NCBI RefSeq assembly: GCF_012952295.1
Contig: NZ_JABBCH010000013.1
Location: 1-48,693 of the forward strand
Source: Crystallibacter degradans
Lineage (GTDB): Bacteria; Actinomycetota; Actinomycetes; Actinomycetales; Micrococcaceae
Reading direction: 5' to 3'
DNA length: 48,693 nt
Position numbers and translations under genes: made by a program. This document shows, piece after piece, positions 24,290 through 34,442 of this stretch; the stretch's first letter is position 1, and every line of letters starts with the position of its first letter. The notes beneath the pieces were generated by a model, which was not told the DNA's origin, did not search any database, and worked only from the letters and a program-made list of their open reading frames with translations.

Positions 24290-26011
24290 GTGCAGGACAA
24301 GGACGGCCAGCAGGATTCAGGTACTCCGATGTCGCCGCGGGTCGGCAGCCTGCCCATCATCAAAATCCCGCGTAAGCCCGCCGAAACGCCGGAAAATGGG
24401 GCTGGCGGGGAGACCGGAGAGCGCCCGGATCCGGGGTCGGGGACACCGCCGACGGCGAAGCAGCCGGTTGGCAAGAACGCGCCGCCCAAGCGACCGGGAA
24501 CCAAGCCCAAGGCCAAGCCGGCGATCCCGAAGAAACCGGTGGCCAAAGAGGCCAAACCGGTTCCGTTCGGCACCGCCCCGCTGCCGATGCCCAAGGGCCA
24601 GCAGCGCACCAACGCCGCTGCCCGCCGGATGCTGCGCAAACTGGTGCAGGGCGAGGCGCCCCCTACCGCCCCGATGAGCATTGTTGAACGGCTCGCGGGA
24701 AGCCCGTATGCCAACCCCATGATCCAGGCGGCCGGTGTGGATACCTCAGCCCGGCTCACCCTGGACTTTGCGCTGGATCTGGCCGAGACCATGTTCCGCT
24801 ACGGCGCCGGCGCCTTGGAAGTGGAAACGAGCATCATTGCCGTGACCGCGGCCTTCGGCCTGCGCGAGATCGACGTCGACATCACCAACCAGTCCGTGCT
24901 GATCAACTATGCCAAGGCAGATACGGTCCCGCTGACCCTGATGCGCGTGGTGCGCTCCTGGACGAATAACTACGCCGGTTTGTCCCTGGTCCACCAGCTG
25001 GTCACGGACATCGTCAACGGGGGTGTGGGGCGGACCGAGGCCAAGGAGCGGCTGCAGGAGATCGCCGCGCGGCCCAAGCCGTTTGCCAAGTGGATGGCCA
25101 TCGGCGCCGGCGGCGTTTTCGCCGGTTCCATCGTGGCGTTCCTCGGCGGCGGGATCTTCGCGTCGCTGGTGGCGATGCTGTCAACCGTGCTGATGGGTCT
25201 GCTGGGCCGCAAGCTGGGCAAATGGCGGGTGCCGGACTTCTTTGTCACCGCAATCGGGTCCTGTCTCGCCACCGCGGTTGCCTTGCTGTTCTGGCAGCTG
25301 CAGGTTCCCTTGAGCCCGTCGCTGGTGATCGCGGGCGGGATTCTTTACCTGTTGCCGACCGGCCGCCTCGTCTCCGCGACCCAGGACGCAATTAACGGCT
25401 TCCCTGTCACGGCAGCCGGCCGTTTCCTCTCCGCTTTCCTCACCTTTGCCGCTATCGCCTCCGGTGTGGCCGTGGGCCTGGTGGGCGGCGAACTGGTGGG
25501 CGTCAGCCTGCCCCAGGTCTTCGTCGAAGGGGAGGGCGAATACCCCTATGTGGTGCGGGCGCTGCTGCTCATGGTGGCCACCATGGCCATCTGTATCACC
25601 GAGCAAACCAAGCTCAGCATGCTGGTGCCGACGGCCTTGGTAGGTCTCGTGGCACTGCTGCTCTACGACCTCGTCGTGATGGCGGGGATAGGCGAACGGA
25701 TAGGTCCGGCACTGGCCGCCGTCCTCATTGGTTTCCTGGGCCGCATTGTCGGCTTGCGGATGGGCTCGCCGCAGCTGGTTGTGGCGGTGCCCGCCATCCT
25801 GTTCCTGCTGCCCGGACTGTCGATCTTCCGCGCCACCTACGATCTGACGGTCAACGTGGACGACCCGTTTGTGGGCGTGCTCAACCTCTTCGGTGCGCTG
25901 ACGGTAATCCTGGCGATTTCCGGCGGCACGGTCCTCGGCGACAACCTGGCACAGCCCTTCACCCGGGACATGGGCTCCAACGAAGGCCGCCGTAGGAACC
26001 GCCGCCGCTAA
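24290..26011 (+). CDS. ThrE-family threonine/serine exporter
   Basis: A 573-residue exporter. Residues 1-~115 are a soluble Pro/Lys-rich head (repeated PKK/KPKAKP stretches) before a short helix. Residues ~150-280 are the DUF1212/ThrE cytosolic domain (LTLDFALDLAETMFRYGAGALEVETS), and about ten membrane segments follow to the C-terminus (e.g. GVFAGSIVAFLGGGIFASLV, IAGGILYLLPTGRLVSATQD, ALTVILAISGGTVLG). This is a fused ThrE + ThrE_2 layout as in Corynebacterium. GTG 24290 has GGAGGGG just upstream. An inverted repeat CACGGC-N11-GCCGTG (24212-24234) lies upstream of the gene and could be an operator. Confidence 0.88.
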   Translation: MQDKDGQQDSGTPMSPRVGSLPIIKIPRKPAETPENGAGGETGERPDPGSGTPPTAKQPVGKNAPPKRPGTKPKAKPAIPKKPVAKEAKPVPFGTAPLPMPKGQQRTNAAARRMLRKLVQGEAPPTAPMSIVERLAGSPYANPMIQAAGVDTSARLTLDFALDLAETMFRYGAGALEVETSIIAVTAAFGLREIDVDITNQSVLINYAKADTVPLTLMRVVRSWTNNYAGLSLVHQLVTDIVNGGVGRTEAKERLQEIAARPKPFAKWMAIGAGGVFAGSIVAFLGGGIFASLVAMLSTVLMGLLGRKLGKWRVPDFFVTAIGSCLATAVALLFWQLQVPLSPSLVIAGGILYLLPTGRLVSATQDAINGFPVTAAGRFLSAFLTFAAIASGVAVGLVGGELVGVSLPQVFVEGEGEYPYVVRALLLMVATMAICITEQTKLSMLVPTALVGLVALLLYDLVVMAGIGERIGPALAAVLIGFLGRIVGLRMGSPQLVVAVPAILFLLPGLSIFRATYDLTVNVDDPFVGVLNLFGALTVILAISGGTVLGDNLAQPFTRDMGSNEGRRRNRRR

Positions 26012-26049
26012 CCGATGCGGCCGCTAACTGACACCGCTAGCCACGTTGC

Positions 26050-26910
26050 CTAGGTGGCCGGGTAGTTCTCCGGAAAGATCTGCCCGACCTCGGTTCGCTT
26101 TTCCGCCTGGAACGCGTCCTCAGCCCGGCCGTACGCCCAGTAGCCGGAGATGGAAACCTGCTTGCGGTGCAGTCCACGGTCCTTGAACAGCACGTCGCGG
26201 AGCGATTTGATGGCACCGCGCTCGCCGTGGACAAACGCGTCCACTTCACCGGCTGGCCAATCAAGCCTTGCCACCGCATCCCGCAGCAGCGTGGTGGTGC
26301 CTGGTACCTGTCCCTGGCGGAGGAGCCAGTGGAACTGGATGCCGGCGGGGGCGTCGAGATCCTGGATGTCGGCTGCGGAATCCACTTCAATGAGGGCATG
26401 TCCCGTGGCGTTTGCCGGCAGTGCTTCGATGGCCGCGCCGATGGCAGGCAACGCGGAATCGTCCCCGGCCAGCAGGTACCAATCGGCGTCGGGGTTGGGG
26501 GCGTAGGCTCCGCCCGGGCCGGTGAACATAACCCAGTCTCCCGGCTGCGCCTTCAGCGCCCAGGGGCCTGCCAGTCCCTCGTCGCCATGCACAACGAAGT
26601 CAATGGCGATTTCCCGAGCGGACTGGTCCACGCTGCGGACCGTGTAGGTGCGGGTGACCGGCAGCTTGTCCGCCGGCAGGGTCTCTTTCAGTTCGGCGAC
26701 GTCTACCGGGAGCTCCACCCCCAGTTCCGGGTCGAGGAAGAAGATCTTCACGTATTGATCGGTGGCGTCCTTGGCCTCAAACTTTCCGAAGCCCTCACCC
26801 CCGGCGAAAACCCGGACCATGTGCTCGGAGAGGCGTTCGGTCCGCAGCACCTGAAGGTTCGTTTGGGGTTTTCGGGGACGGGCGGGGCGGGCTGCAGGCT
26901 GGGCAGACAT
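26050..26910 (-). CDS. Siderophore-interacting protein (ferric-siderophore reductase, ViuB/SIP type)
   Basis: A 286-residue flavoprotein that releases iron from ferric siderophores by reduction in the cytoplasm. The FAD domain shows RTYTVRSVD (FAD-binding) and GDEGLAGPWALKAQPGDWVMFTGPGG; the SIP domain has DWYLLAGDDSALPAIGAAIEALP (nucleotide-binding) and ends with ISGYWAYGRAEDAFQAEKR, diagnostic of the family. No transporter is encoded nearby. The intergenic region before it has a TTAGGTT...CCTTAG motif suggesting DtxR control, and dtxR/ideR is at 46654 in this window. It is convergent with the ThrE gene. Confidence 0.9.
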   Translation of the reverse strand: MSAQPAARPARPRKPQTNLQVLRTERLSEHMVRVFAGGEGFGKFEAKDATDQYVKIFFLDPELGVELPVDVAELKETLPADKLPVTRTYTVRSVDQSAREIAIDFVVHGDEGLAGPWALKAQPGDWVMFTGPGGAYAPNPDADWYLLAGDDSALPAIGAAIEALPANATGHALIEVDSAADIQDLDAPAGIQFHWLLRQGQVPGTTTLLRDAVARLDWPAGEVDAFVHGERGAIKSLRDVLFKDRGLHRKQVSISGYWAYGRAEDAFQAEKRTEVGQIFPENYPAT

Positions 26911-26955
26911 GAAACGGCTCCTGAATACGCAAGGCGTGGGACAGACAGATGGGGT

Positions 26956-26974
26956 ACTACTAAGGACAACCTAA
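26956..26974 (-). promoter_or_regulatory. Candidate DtxR/IdeR box upstream of the siderophore reductase gene
   Basis: On the minus strand the sequence starting at 26974 reads TTAGGTTGTCCTTAGTAGT. The first seven bases match the DtxR/IdeR consensus arm TTAGGTT exactly, and CCTTAG forms a partial mirror, but the far half departs from the 19-bp palindrome (about 12 of 19 positions fit). Support comes mainly from the iron-linked gene downstream. Confidence 0.4.
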
Positions 26975-27003
26975 CCCACCACCGGTTTTGTTCCCAACCA
27001 CTA

Positions 27004-27762
27004 TTACAGCGGCAACCGCCAGTCCACCGGGTCCGCTCCTTCCGCCACCAGCAGTTCGTTGATCCGGCTGAAGGGGCGGGAGCCGAAGAAGCCGCGTGAG
27101 GCTGACAACGGACTGGGATGCGCAGATTCGATCCGCGGGACCGCGTCCAGCAAGGGTGACAGGTTCTGCGCATCCCTGCCCCACAGGACCACGACCAGCG
27201 GACCGCCCCGCGCCACGAGCGACTTGACCGCCAGTTCGGTCAGCTCTTCCCAGCCCTTGCGGCGGTGTGCCCCGGTCTTGCCGGCCTCCACGGTGAGTAC
27301 CCGGTTGAGCAGCAGCACACCCTGATCCGCCCAGGAAGACAGATCCCCGTGCGGTGCCGGCGGAATGCCCAGGTCAAAGTCCAGCTCCTTGTAAATGTTG
27401 GCCAGGCTGCGGGGCAACGGCCGAACACGCCGCTCGACCGCGAAGCAGAGGCCGATCGAATGCCCGGGCGTGGGGTAAGGGTCCTGCCCGACCACAAGGA
27501 CCTTGATGGCCGAGAGCGGTTGCCGAAAGGCCCGCAGAATATTGGCCGGTGCCGGCAGGATCTCACCGCCCGCGGCACGCCGCTGCTCAAGGTAGGTAGC
27601 CAGTTCATGCACGGTTTCTGTAACCGGGGCCAGGACTTCGGCCCACTCGGGGTGCATGACCTCGCCCAATCCGGCCGGTGCGGAGAACGGAAAAGGCTCC
27701 CGGGTGTCCACTGCTGACGCGGTGGCCGGAAGCTCAAACAGTGCGCCGTCGTCGTCAGTCAT
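27004..27762 (-). CDS. ung: Uracil-DNA glycosylase
   Basis: A 252-residue family 1 UDG that excises uracil from DNA. Motif A is [12 protein letters not shown] (residues 91-102; D94 is the general base; the Pro after Tyr is the usual actinobacterial form), the middle segment is [23 protein letters not shown] follows, and the C-terminal motif is [21 protein letters not shown] with its catalytic His. ATG 27762 is preceded by AGGAAG. The N-terminal ~35 residues are variable in this family. It stands 94 bp upstream of the siderophore reductase in the same direction. Confidence 0.95.
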   Translation of the reverse strand: MTDDDGALFELPATASAVDTREPFPFSAPAGLGEVMHPEWAEVLAPVTETVHELATYLEQRRAAGGEILPAPANILRAFRQPLSAIKVLVVGQDPYPTPGHSIGLCFAVERRVRPLPRSLANIYKELDFDLGIPPAPHGDLSSWADQGVLLLNRVLTVEAGKTGAHRRKGWEELTELAVKSLVARGGPLVVVLWGRDAQNLSPLLDAVPRIESAHPSPLSASRGFFGSRPFSRINELLVAEGADPVDWRLPL

Positions 27763-27920
27763 CTTCCTATAATCGCCGATCGCCGCCAGAGCAAGCGAGT
27801 CGCGGTCCATCCCGGGTCGCCATGCGCGGCTGCCGCGGCGTGCGCAAATGACAGGCCGGTGATTCGTTACCATGGTGGAGGACAGTTTCCCCTGCAAACA
27901 AACGGAAGTGATGGTGTGTC

Positions 27921-28229
27921 TTGGCTGGTTCCGTCGATGCCAGTGCGTTTTCCCTTGACGCCGAGCTGGATTCATCGAGCCCGCTGAGCGAACGCGACCA
28001 GAAAATGCTGGCGCTGGAACGGCAGTGGTGGAAGTACGCGGGCGCCAAGGAACAGGCCATCCGCGAGCTCTTCGACATGTCCGCCACGCACTACTATCAG
28101 ATCCTCAATGGCCTGATCGATACCGAAGAGGCGCTGGCCCATGATCCGATGCTGGTCAAGCGGCTGCGCAGGCTGCGGACGTCCCGCCAGCGCGCACGGA
28201 CTGCCCGCCGGCTGGGCACGGACGCCTAG
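27921..28229 (+). CDS. DUF3263 protein
   Basis: A 102-residue helical protein with the DUF3263 core: [46 protein letters not shown], followed by a basic tail rich in [13 protein letters not shown]. The QAIRE..F.MS...YYQ.LN pattern looks like a helix-turn-helix, so DNA binding is possible. The only in-frame start is TTG 27921 (an in-frame stop lies 12 bases upstream). A LytR_C gene follows 63 bp later; the same pairing is found in mycobacteria. The function is unknown. Confidence 0.8.
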   Translation: MAGSVDASAFSLDAELDSSSPLSERDQKMLALERQWWKYAGAKEQAIRELFDMSATHYYQILNGLIDTEEALAHDPMLVKRLRRLRTSRQRARTARRLGTDA

Positions 28230-28292
28230 CTCCGGGTCCAACGGTTCGACCGCGCAGATATTTTCGATACAACTAAGGACGCACTCTTAGCG

Positions 28293-28991
28293 ATGACCAA
28301 GTATTCCCGGGACGAGTTTGACCAGGTGCCCGAAACTTCAGACCGCCACGGCGTCCACCGGGCCCACATGGCCGCGTCGAAATCCAGCGGACTCGGCCTG
28401 ATCATCCTGGCCACCGTACTGGCGCTCGCCGTCGGCGTCCTGTCCTTCTTCGTCCTGCCGCTGCTCGGTGCGGGAGGCGCAAGCACGGAATTACAGGCCA
28501 CGGCAGCGCCCTCGGCGAAGACTGCATCCGCGAGTGCATCCGAGGAACCGGCCGAATCCACGGAGGACGCCAGCGAACCCGCAGTGGACGCAGCCGGCGC
28601 AGCCACCGAAGCGGCCGAAGAAGCCTCGGACGAGCCCACTACGAAGCCCGCCAAGGAGCCGACCGAAGAACCCGTCGATGAGGCCGGCGAAGCTGCCGCG
28701 GCCGTGAATAAAGCTGATCCAGTGCTGATCTTCAACAGCGTCGGCGTCACCGGACTCGGCGGTACGGTGTCGCAGACGGTCACGTCCGACGGCTGGGCCG
28801 TCGGGGTGGTGGATAACTGGCAGGGCACGCCCATGGCCAACTCCGTGATCTTCTACAACCCCGGCCAGGGAGCCAATGCGCAGGCGCTGGGTGAACTCCT
28901 GGGCATCAACGACCTGCGCGAGACCGGGCAGGGCGCAGTCTCCGAGTATGTCACCGTGGTACTGGGCCCTGGATTCCAGCAAAACGGCTGA
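28293..28991 (+). CDS. LytR C-terminal domain membrane protein
   Basis: A 232-residue protein with a short cytoplasmic head, one membrane segment (residues ~32-57, GLGLIILATVLALAVGVL...), a long Ala/Ser/Glu-rich low-complexity linker (about 65-138) and a LytR_C domain (VLIFNSVGVTGLGG ... ATGWAVG-type core, here SDGWAVGVVDNW). The domain occurs at the tail of LCP wall-assembly enzymes, but here it stands without the LCP catalytic domain, as in its mycobacterial relatives. The linker is the kind that spans a cell wall. The role in the envelope is unknown. It is probably co-transcribed with DUF3263. Confidence 0.82.
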   Translation: MTKYSRDEFDQVPETSDRHGVHRAHMAASKSSGLGLIILATVLALAVGVLSFFVLPLLGAGGASTELQATAAPSAKTASASASEEPAESTEDASEPAVDAAGAATEAAEEASDEPTTKPAKEPTEEPVDEAGEAAAAVNKADPVLIFNSVGVTGLGGTVSQTVTSDGWAVGVVDNWQGTPMANSVIFYNPGQGANAQALGELLGINDLRETGQGAVSEYVTVVLGPGFQQNG

Positions 28992-29161
28992 TCACAGCCC
29001 TGTTTGGCCCGCCTGGACTGCTTTCGCGGCGGCGAAATTACACCTCCATAACATTCTCTCTGCCAGCGCTCACCCGTACTGCAGCATGGGTAGAGTGAGC
29101 CCATCTCCGGCGCCGGAAACAGAGGCGGCGGGGCCAGGTCTAGAAAATAATGGAGAACAAT

Positions 29162-29368
29162 ATGGCGCAGGGAACCGTCAAATGGTTCAACGCGGAAAAA
29201 GGCTACGGCTTTATCACCGTCGATGAAAACGAAGCTGACGTATTTGTGCATTGGTCCGCCATCCAGATGGATGGTTACCGCTCCCTTGAGGAGGGCCAGC
29301 GCGTGGAGTTCGAAATCGGGGAAGGGCAAAAGGGGCCGCAGGCCGAGGAAGTGAAGTTCGCTTCCTGA
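29162..29368 (+). CDS. cspA: Cold-shock protein, CspA family
   Basis: A 68-residue cold-shock domain protein that binds single-stranded RNA and DNA. RNP1 is KGYGFIT and RNP2 is VFVHWSAI, with the family opening [10 protein letters not shown]. The start is ATG 29162 with GGAG 5-8 bases upstream; an in-frame ATG four codons earlier lacks a site. A 170-bp leader after the LytR_C gene and a strong hairpin at 29381-29428 mark it as a single-gene unit. A second, longer cold-shock protein is encoded at 42665. Confidence 0.95.
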   Translation: MAQGTVKWFNAEKGYGFITVDENEADVFVHWSAIQMDGYRSLEEGQRVEFEIGEGQKGPQAEEVKFAS

Positions 29369-29380
29369 TCTTTGCCAAAG

Positions 29381-29428
29381 TACGACGGCGGCGTGCGGCT
29401 ATTGATTCAGCCGCACGCCGCCGTCGTA
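29381..29428. terminator. Bidirectional hairpin terminator after cspA
   Basis: A perfect 20-bp stem (29381-29400 with 29409-29428) closes the loop ATTGATTC, 12 bases after the cspA stop and upstream of the convergent TM2 gene. There is no T tract on either side. Confidence 0.8.
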
Positions 29429-29475
29429 TGCAGTTATAAACAGAACCCGCGGCCCTTTCGGCGGGGAGGCTGCTG

Positions 29476-30066
29476 CTACTCCTTGAGCGGAATGCCCTTG
29501 GCGTCGCGGCGGAACATCTCGGCTCCGACCAGGATCATGATGCCTTCAACGAAGCCCCAGACCGCACCGAGGCCGAAGGTGACGATGGTGACCACGATCT
29601 GCAGGATCCCGATGCCGACGTAGCCCAGATAGAAGCGGTGGATGCCCAGGCCGCCGAGCAGAATGCCCAGCAAGCCGCCGATCAGGCGGGACTTCTGTTC
29701 CGGGTAGCCGGCGTAATACGGCTGGCCCGGCTGGCCATAGGGAGCCTGGCCGTACTGCGGCTGTCCATACGGATTCTGGCCCTGAGGTGGTTGCCCATAG
29801 GGGGTCTGCCCCTGCGGTGGCTGGCCGTAAGGCGGTTGATCCTGCTGCGGCTTGCCGTACTGGGGCTGCCCGTACTGAGGCTGGCCCTGTGGTGCTTGGC
29901 CGTAGGGAGGCTTCCCTCCGGGCGCCGGCTCACCGGGCATGTTGCCCAGGGGCTGCGTGGGATTTGGGCCCGCGCCCCGCAGCGGCTCGGTGGGATTTTC
30001 CCCGCGGGATGGTCCGGGCTGGTCCTGTCCGGCTTTGTCCTGCTTGCCGTCCGGATTTTCCGACAT
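29476..30066 (-). CDS. TM2-domain protein with Pro/Gln/Gly/Tyr-rich repeat head
   Basis: A 196-residue protein. The N-terminal ~120 residues are disordered and carry about ten PYGQ/QYGQ-type repeats ([18 protein letters not shown]), which show as a repetitive DNA block at about 29700-29910. Residues ~122-190 form a TM2 domain: two hydrophobic helices around [20 protein letters not shown], then [19 protein letters not shown]2 domains are membrane-associated and poorly understood. It lies between cspA and groEL, divergent from groEL. The repeat number can vary among relatives because of the underlying DNA repeat. Confidence 0.85.
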   Translation of the reverse strand: MSENPDGKQDKAGQDQPGPSRGENPTEPLRGAGPNPTQPLGNMPGEPAPGGKPPYGQAPQGQPQYGQPQYGKPQQDQPPYGQPPQGQTPYGQPPQGQNPYGQPQYGQAPYGQPGQPYYAGYPEQKSRLIGGLLGILLGGLGIHRFYLGYVGIGILQIVVTIVTFGLGAVWGFVEGIMILVGAEMFRRDAKGIPLKE

Positions 30067-30221
30067 GTTCTTTTCCTTCGGTATGTGATGGTGCTGCGTG
30101 ACTACCTACAATCTACGGCCCGGCACGGGCCCGGACTATCGGGGCCCACCCTGATCTTGGGGTCAGTGGTGCTCAGGGTGTTACGCGGAGGGTGAAGCGG
30201 CCCGACTAATGCCGGCTGCAG

Positions 30222-30248
30222 CTTGCACTCGACTCTGGTGAGTGCTAA
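30222..30248 (+). promoter_or_regulatory. CIRCE element 1 over the groEL promoter
   Basis: Arms CTTGCACTC (30222-30230) and GAGTGCTAA (30240-30248) are 9 bases apart; the right arm matches the HrcA-binding CIRCE consensus perfectly, the left arm at 7 of 9. The promoter is visible: -35 TTGCAC (30223-30228), 17-base spacer, -10 TAATTA (30246-30251). Both boxes touch the element, so repressor binding would block RNA polymerase. Confidence 0.9.
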
Positions 30249-30256
30249 TTATTGTG

Positions 30257-30283
30257 TTAGCACTCTCGCTGGTTGACTGCTAA
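30257..30283 (+). promoter_or_regulatory. CIRCE element 2, just downstream of the groEL promoter
   Basis: Arms TTAGCACTC (30257-30265, perfect) and GACTGCTAA (30275-30283, one mismatch) are again 9 bases apart. The element starts 8 bases after the first ends and about where transcription should begin, so two HrcA dimers could bind side by side. About 180 bases of leader follow before the groEL start. Confidence 0.9.
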
Positions 30284-30350
30284 GCAGTCGGCCGACGGGG
30301 GAGAGTGAAAAAATCCAAACCACTGGGGTGAGGGTAGCGGTGCGGCGTAA

Positions 30351-32099
<1,749 letters not shown>

Positions 32100-32152
32100 G
32101 AAGTCCGGCGCAAGCCGCTTCCGGGCCGGTCATCGTCTGACCAGTTCCAACA

Positions 32153-32188
32153 GGAAGGCACGGTTCCCGATCGGGAGCCGTGCCTTCC
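32153..32188. terminator. Terminator between groEL and the convergent HD-domain gene
   Basis: A 16-bp stem (32153-32168 with 32173-32188, one G-T wobble) closes the tetraloop GATC. It lies 54 bases after the groEL stop and ends 4 bases before the stop of the convergent gene. Confidence 0.8.
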
Positions 32189-32191
32189 CGG

Positions 32192-33079
32192 TTAAGTCTC
32201 GCCCAGTTCGGCGCCCAGGTTCTGCCGGGCCTGGGCCAGCCAGAGCTTGCGAGCGGTTTCCGTCTTGTACAACGGCTCCATGGCCAGCAAGCGGCGGACG
32301 ACGGCGGCGCGGCCGGCTGCGAAATCAGCGTCACCGACGTGCGCATACTCTTTCCGGACTGCAGCGAGGTAGCGGCGGTAGTCCTCCGGCGGGCTGCCGA
32401 GAACCGATAGGTCTGCATCGCACAGCATGGCACCGGACGCGTCTTCATCAGCCGGTGCATGGTGCGCTGTCAGCAGGACCAGACGGACGGTCTCAGCGAC
32501 CTCCTCAGGTCTGCAGCCGGCGTCGGCCAGCTTCTCGCTTGCCAGTGCCGCGGAATCTTCTTCATCCTTGCCTGCCACCCCGTTGTAAACCGCGTCGTGG
32601 AACCACGCTGCCAACCAAACCGCCCGGGACTCCGGTCCTGGCCGCTCGCCATGATCCTGAAGCGTGCGCAGGGCCTCGATGACCGCAAGTAGATGCGTCT
32701 GATCGTGGTAGTGCCGGTGGTCCTCGCCCCATCGGGAAATGAGCTCCAGGCCCAGACGTTCCTGCGCGGGAAGCAACGCGTTCCAGCGCTTCAGCAGTAC
32801 GTGCTCCAGTTTTCCGCGCCTGCGGCGCGCCGGCACCCGCAGTCCGCTGCCGATCAGCCGTCGTACCAGTTCGCCGCCGGAAACGGCTAGGGCACCTCGG
32901 GCGACAAGTTCTGCATGCCGCTCTGCCGGGACATCGTAATGGTCCAGGTCGAAGGCCCGGCGGGGAATCCGGGCCGCCGCCGCAAACTCGTGCAGCTGAT
33001 CCAGCGACGAGTCCGAGACCAGATGTGAAAAATGCGTGCCGTGGGCTGGCCAGAGCGGAGGATCGATAAGAATTGCCAC
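32192..33079 (-). CDS. DUF4031 + HD-domain protein
   Basis: A 295-residue protein of two parts. Residues 1-~95 are DUF4031, with the invariant ILIDPPLWPAHGTHFSHLVSD and the FDLDHYDVPAERH element. From ~100 to the end is an HD-type phosphohydrolase domain: LISRWGEDHRHYHDQTHLLAV, WLAAWFHDAVYNG (the HD pair), LLTAHHAP and ML-CDADLSVLG. Metal ligands H, HD and D are all seen, so it should hydrolyse a phosphate ester, perhaps a nucleotide. The start is GTG 33079. It is divergent from the RNase H gene, with only 42 bp between. The substrate is unknown. Confidence 0.85.
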   Translation of the reverse strand: MAILIDPPLWPAHGTHFSHLVSDSSLDQLHEFAAAARIPRRAFDLDHYDVPAERHAELVARGALAVSGGELVRRLIGSGLRVPARRRRGKLEHVLLKRWNALLPAQERLGLELISRWGEDHRHYHDQTHLLAVIEALRTLQDHGERPGPESRAVWLAAWFHDAVYNGVAGKDEEDSAALASEKLADAGCRPEEVAETVRLVLLTAHHAPADEDASGAMLCDADLSVLGSPPEDYRRYLAAVRKEYAHVGDADFAAGRAAVVRRLLAMEPLYKTETARKLWLAQARQNLGAELGET

Positions 33080-33121
33080 CCTGCCAGCCTATGTCCGTTG
33101 GAAGCTTGCCGATCTGAAAAG

Positions 33122-34093
33122 ATGGAGACTATGACGATTACTGCTGCTGCCGACGGTTCGGCCCTCGGCAATCCAGGACCTGCTGGCTGGGCCTGGTACA
33201 TTGACGAAAATTCCTGGGCAGCGGGAGGCTGGCCGCACGGAACCAACAACCAGGGCGAGCTCATGGCGGTGCTGGATCTGTTCCGTGCCACCGAACACCT
33301 GCCGGAAGAGCCCCTGCACATCCTCTGCGACAGCCAGTACGTCATCAACTGCATCACCAAATGGATGCCGGGCTGGAAGCGCAAAGGCTGGCGCAAGGCC
33401 GACGGTAAAGCCGTGCTTAACGTGGACCTCCTCAAGCAGATCGACCAGGTCATCAAGGGCCGCAGTTACAAGTTCGAATGGGTGAAGGGCCACGCTGGGC
33501 ACGACCTGAACGAAGCAGCCGATGTGCGTGCCCGGGCAGTTGCCTCGGCTTTCCAAAACGGATCGGTCATACCCCACGGGCCGGGCTTCCAGGGCCGGGC
33601 GGCCTCAGCCGCCGCGGACACTCCCGCCGTCACCCAATCGGCGGTCCGAGTTCCGGAGCCCCACGTATCTCAGCGGACCGAGAGCCCGGAGAGCCTGGAA
33701 CCGGATCTGTTCTCCGAGCTGGAGGACTTTTCCGCGCCCGACGCACAGGAACCTGTCGAGGAACTGGTGGTCAGGCTGGAACAGGAACTCCTCAGCCCCG
33801 GTACACGAGCCGACTTCGGACGTCTTGCTGTGCTCCTGCACCCGGACTTTACCGAGATTGGGCAGTCGGGCCGGATGTGGACCAGGGACGACACGATCAG
33901 TGCGCTCCAGGGAGATCCGGAGGCGGAAGCAACCGTGGAGGTCTTCGCCGCTGAACGGCTTGGCGAAGACAGCGTCCTGCTGACATACCGCAGCAGCTCG
34001 CGGACCGGCTCGGCTCTGCGCAGCTCACTGTGGCTCCGCGAGGGGGAACAGTGGCGGCTGCGGTTCCATCAGGGAACGCCGGAACAGAGCTAA
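33122..34093 (+). CDS. Ribonuclease HI with C-terminal NTF2/DUF4440-like domain
   Basis: A 323-residue fusion. Residues 1-~145 are RNase HI, cutting RNA in RNA-DNA hybrids: DGSALGNPGPAGWA with D11, GELMAVLD with E46, CDSQYVI with D70, and KGHAGHDLNEAADVRA with H124 and D134. A Pro/Ser-rich linker follows. Residues ~220-323 match an NTF2-like/DUF4440 domain: LLHPDFTEIGQSGRMWTRDDTI and LTYRSSSRTGSALRSSLWLREGEQWRLRFHQGT. The start is ATG 33122, or ATG 33131 with GGAG close by. The second domain may bind a small ligand or mediate dimerisation; its link to RNase H is not explained. Confidence 0.85.
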   Translation: METMTITAAADGSALGNPGPAGWAWYIDENSWAAGGWPHGTNNQGELMAVLDLFRATEHLPEEPLHILCDSQYVINCITKWMPGWKRKGWRKADGKAVLNVDLLKQIDQVIKGRSYKFEWVKGHAGHDLNEAADVRARAVASAFQNGSVIPHGPGFQGRAASAAADTPAVTQSAVRVPEPHVSQRTESPESLEPDLFSELEDFSAPDAQEPVEELVVRLEQELLSPGTRADFGRLAVLLHPDFTEIGQSGRMWTRDDTISALQGDPEAEATVEVFAAERLGEDSVLLTYRSSSRTGSALRSSLWLREGEQWRLRFHQGTPEQS

Positions 34094-34151
34094 GCGGCAG
34101 CGGCGGCGCGGGGTCCAGTTGGGGGATTCCGGCCCGACTGCAGTACTTGGG

Positions 34152-34442
34152 TCACGCCATGAACATGCGTGCGTTGGCCTCTTCGGCCTGAGCATACTGC
34201 TGTGATGCCTGTGCCAGCGCCGTGTTGATGCTGGCCAAGGACTCTTCAACCTTCAGCTGCGTTGCACGCCAGTCGGTGATCAACTGCTGGAAGTTCGCGG
34301 AAGCCGAACCTGTCCACAGCGATTCCAGCTCCCGCAGCCCGGACTGCATGGTGTTCACCTCCGCCTGCAGCCGTCCGATGGTGCCCTGGACCGCCATGCT
34401 CTTGGCGTTCAAGGCCTCACTGTCCACATGGAATACAGCCAT
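34152..34442 (-). CDS. WXG100-family (ESAT-6-like) protein
   Basis: A 96-residue all-helical protein with the WXG motif as WTG at 43-45 (SLWTGSAS), between two amphipathic helices, and no signal peptide. These are substrates of type VII secretion (Esx). No EccC or FtsK-type ATPase, EccD or partner WXG protein is encoded in this window, so it is a lone gene; a homodimer is plausible. It is preceded by a 183-bp gap downstream of the histidine-kinase gene. Confidence 0.88.
   Translation of the reverse strand: MAVFHVDSEALNAKSMAVQGTIGRLQAEVNTMQSGLRELESLWTGSASANFQQLITDWRATQLKVEESLASINTALAQASQQYAQAEEANARMFMA

Noticed and set aside
29700-29910. Short tandem repeats resembling a CRISPR array
   Set aside because: The repeats encode PYGQ-type residues in frame within the TM2 protein; units are not separated by unique spacers of constant length.
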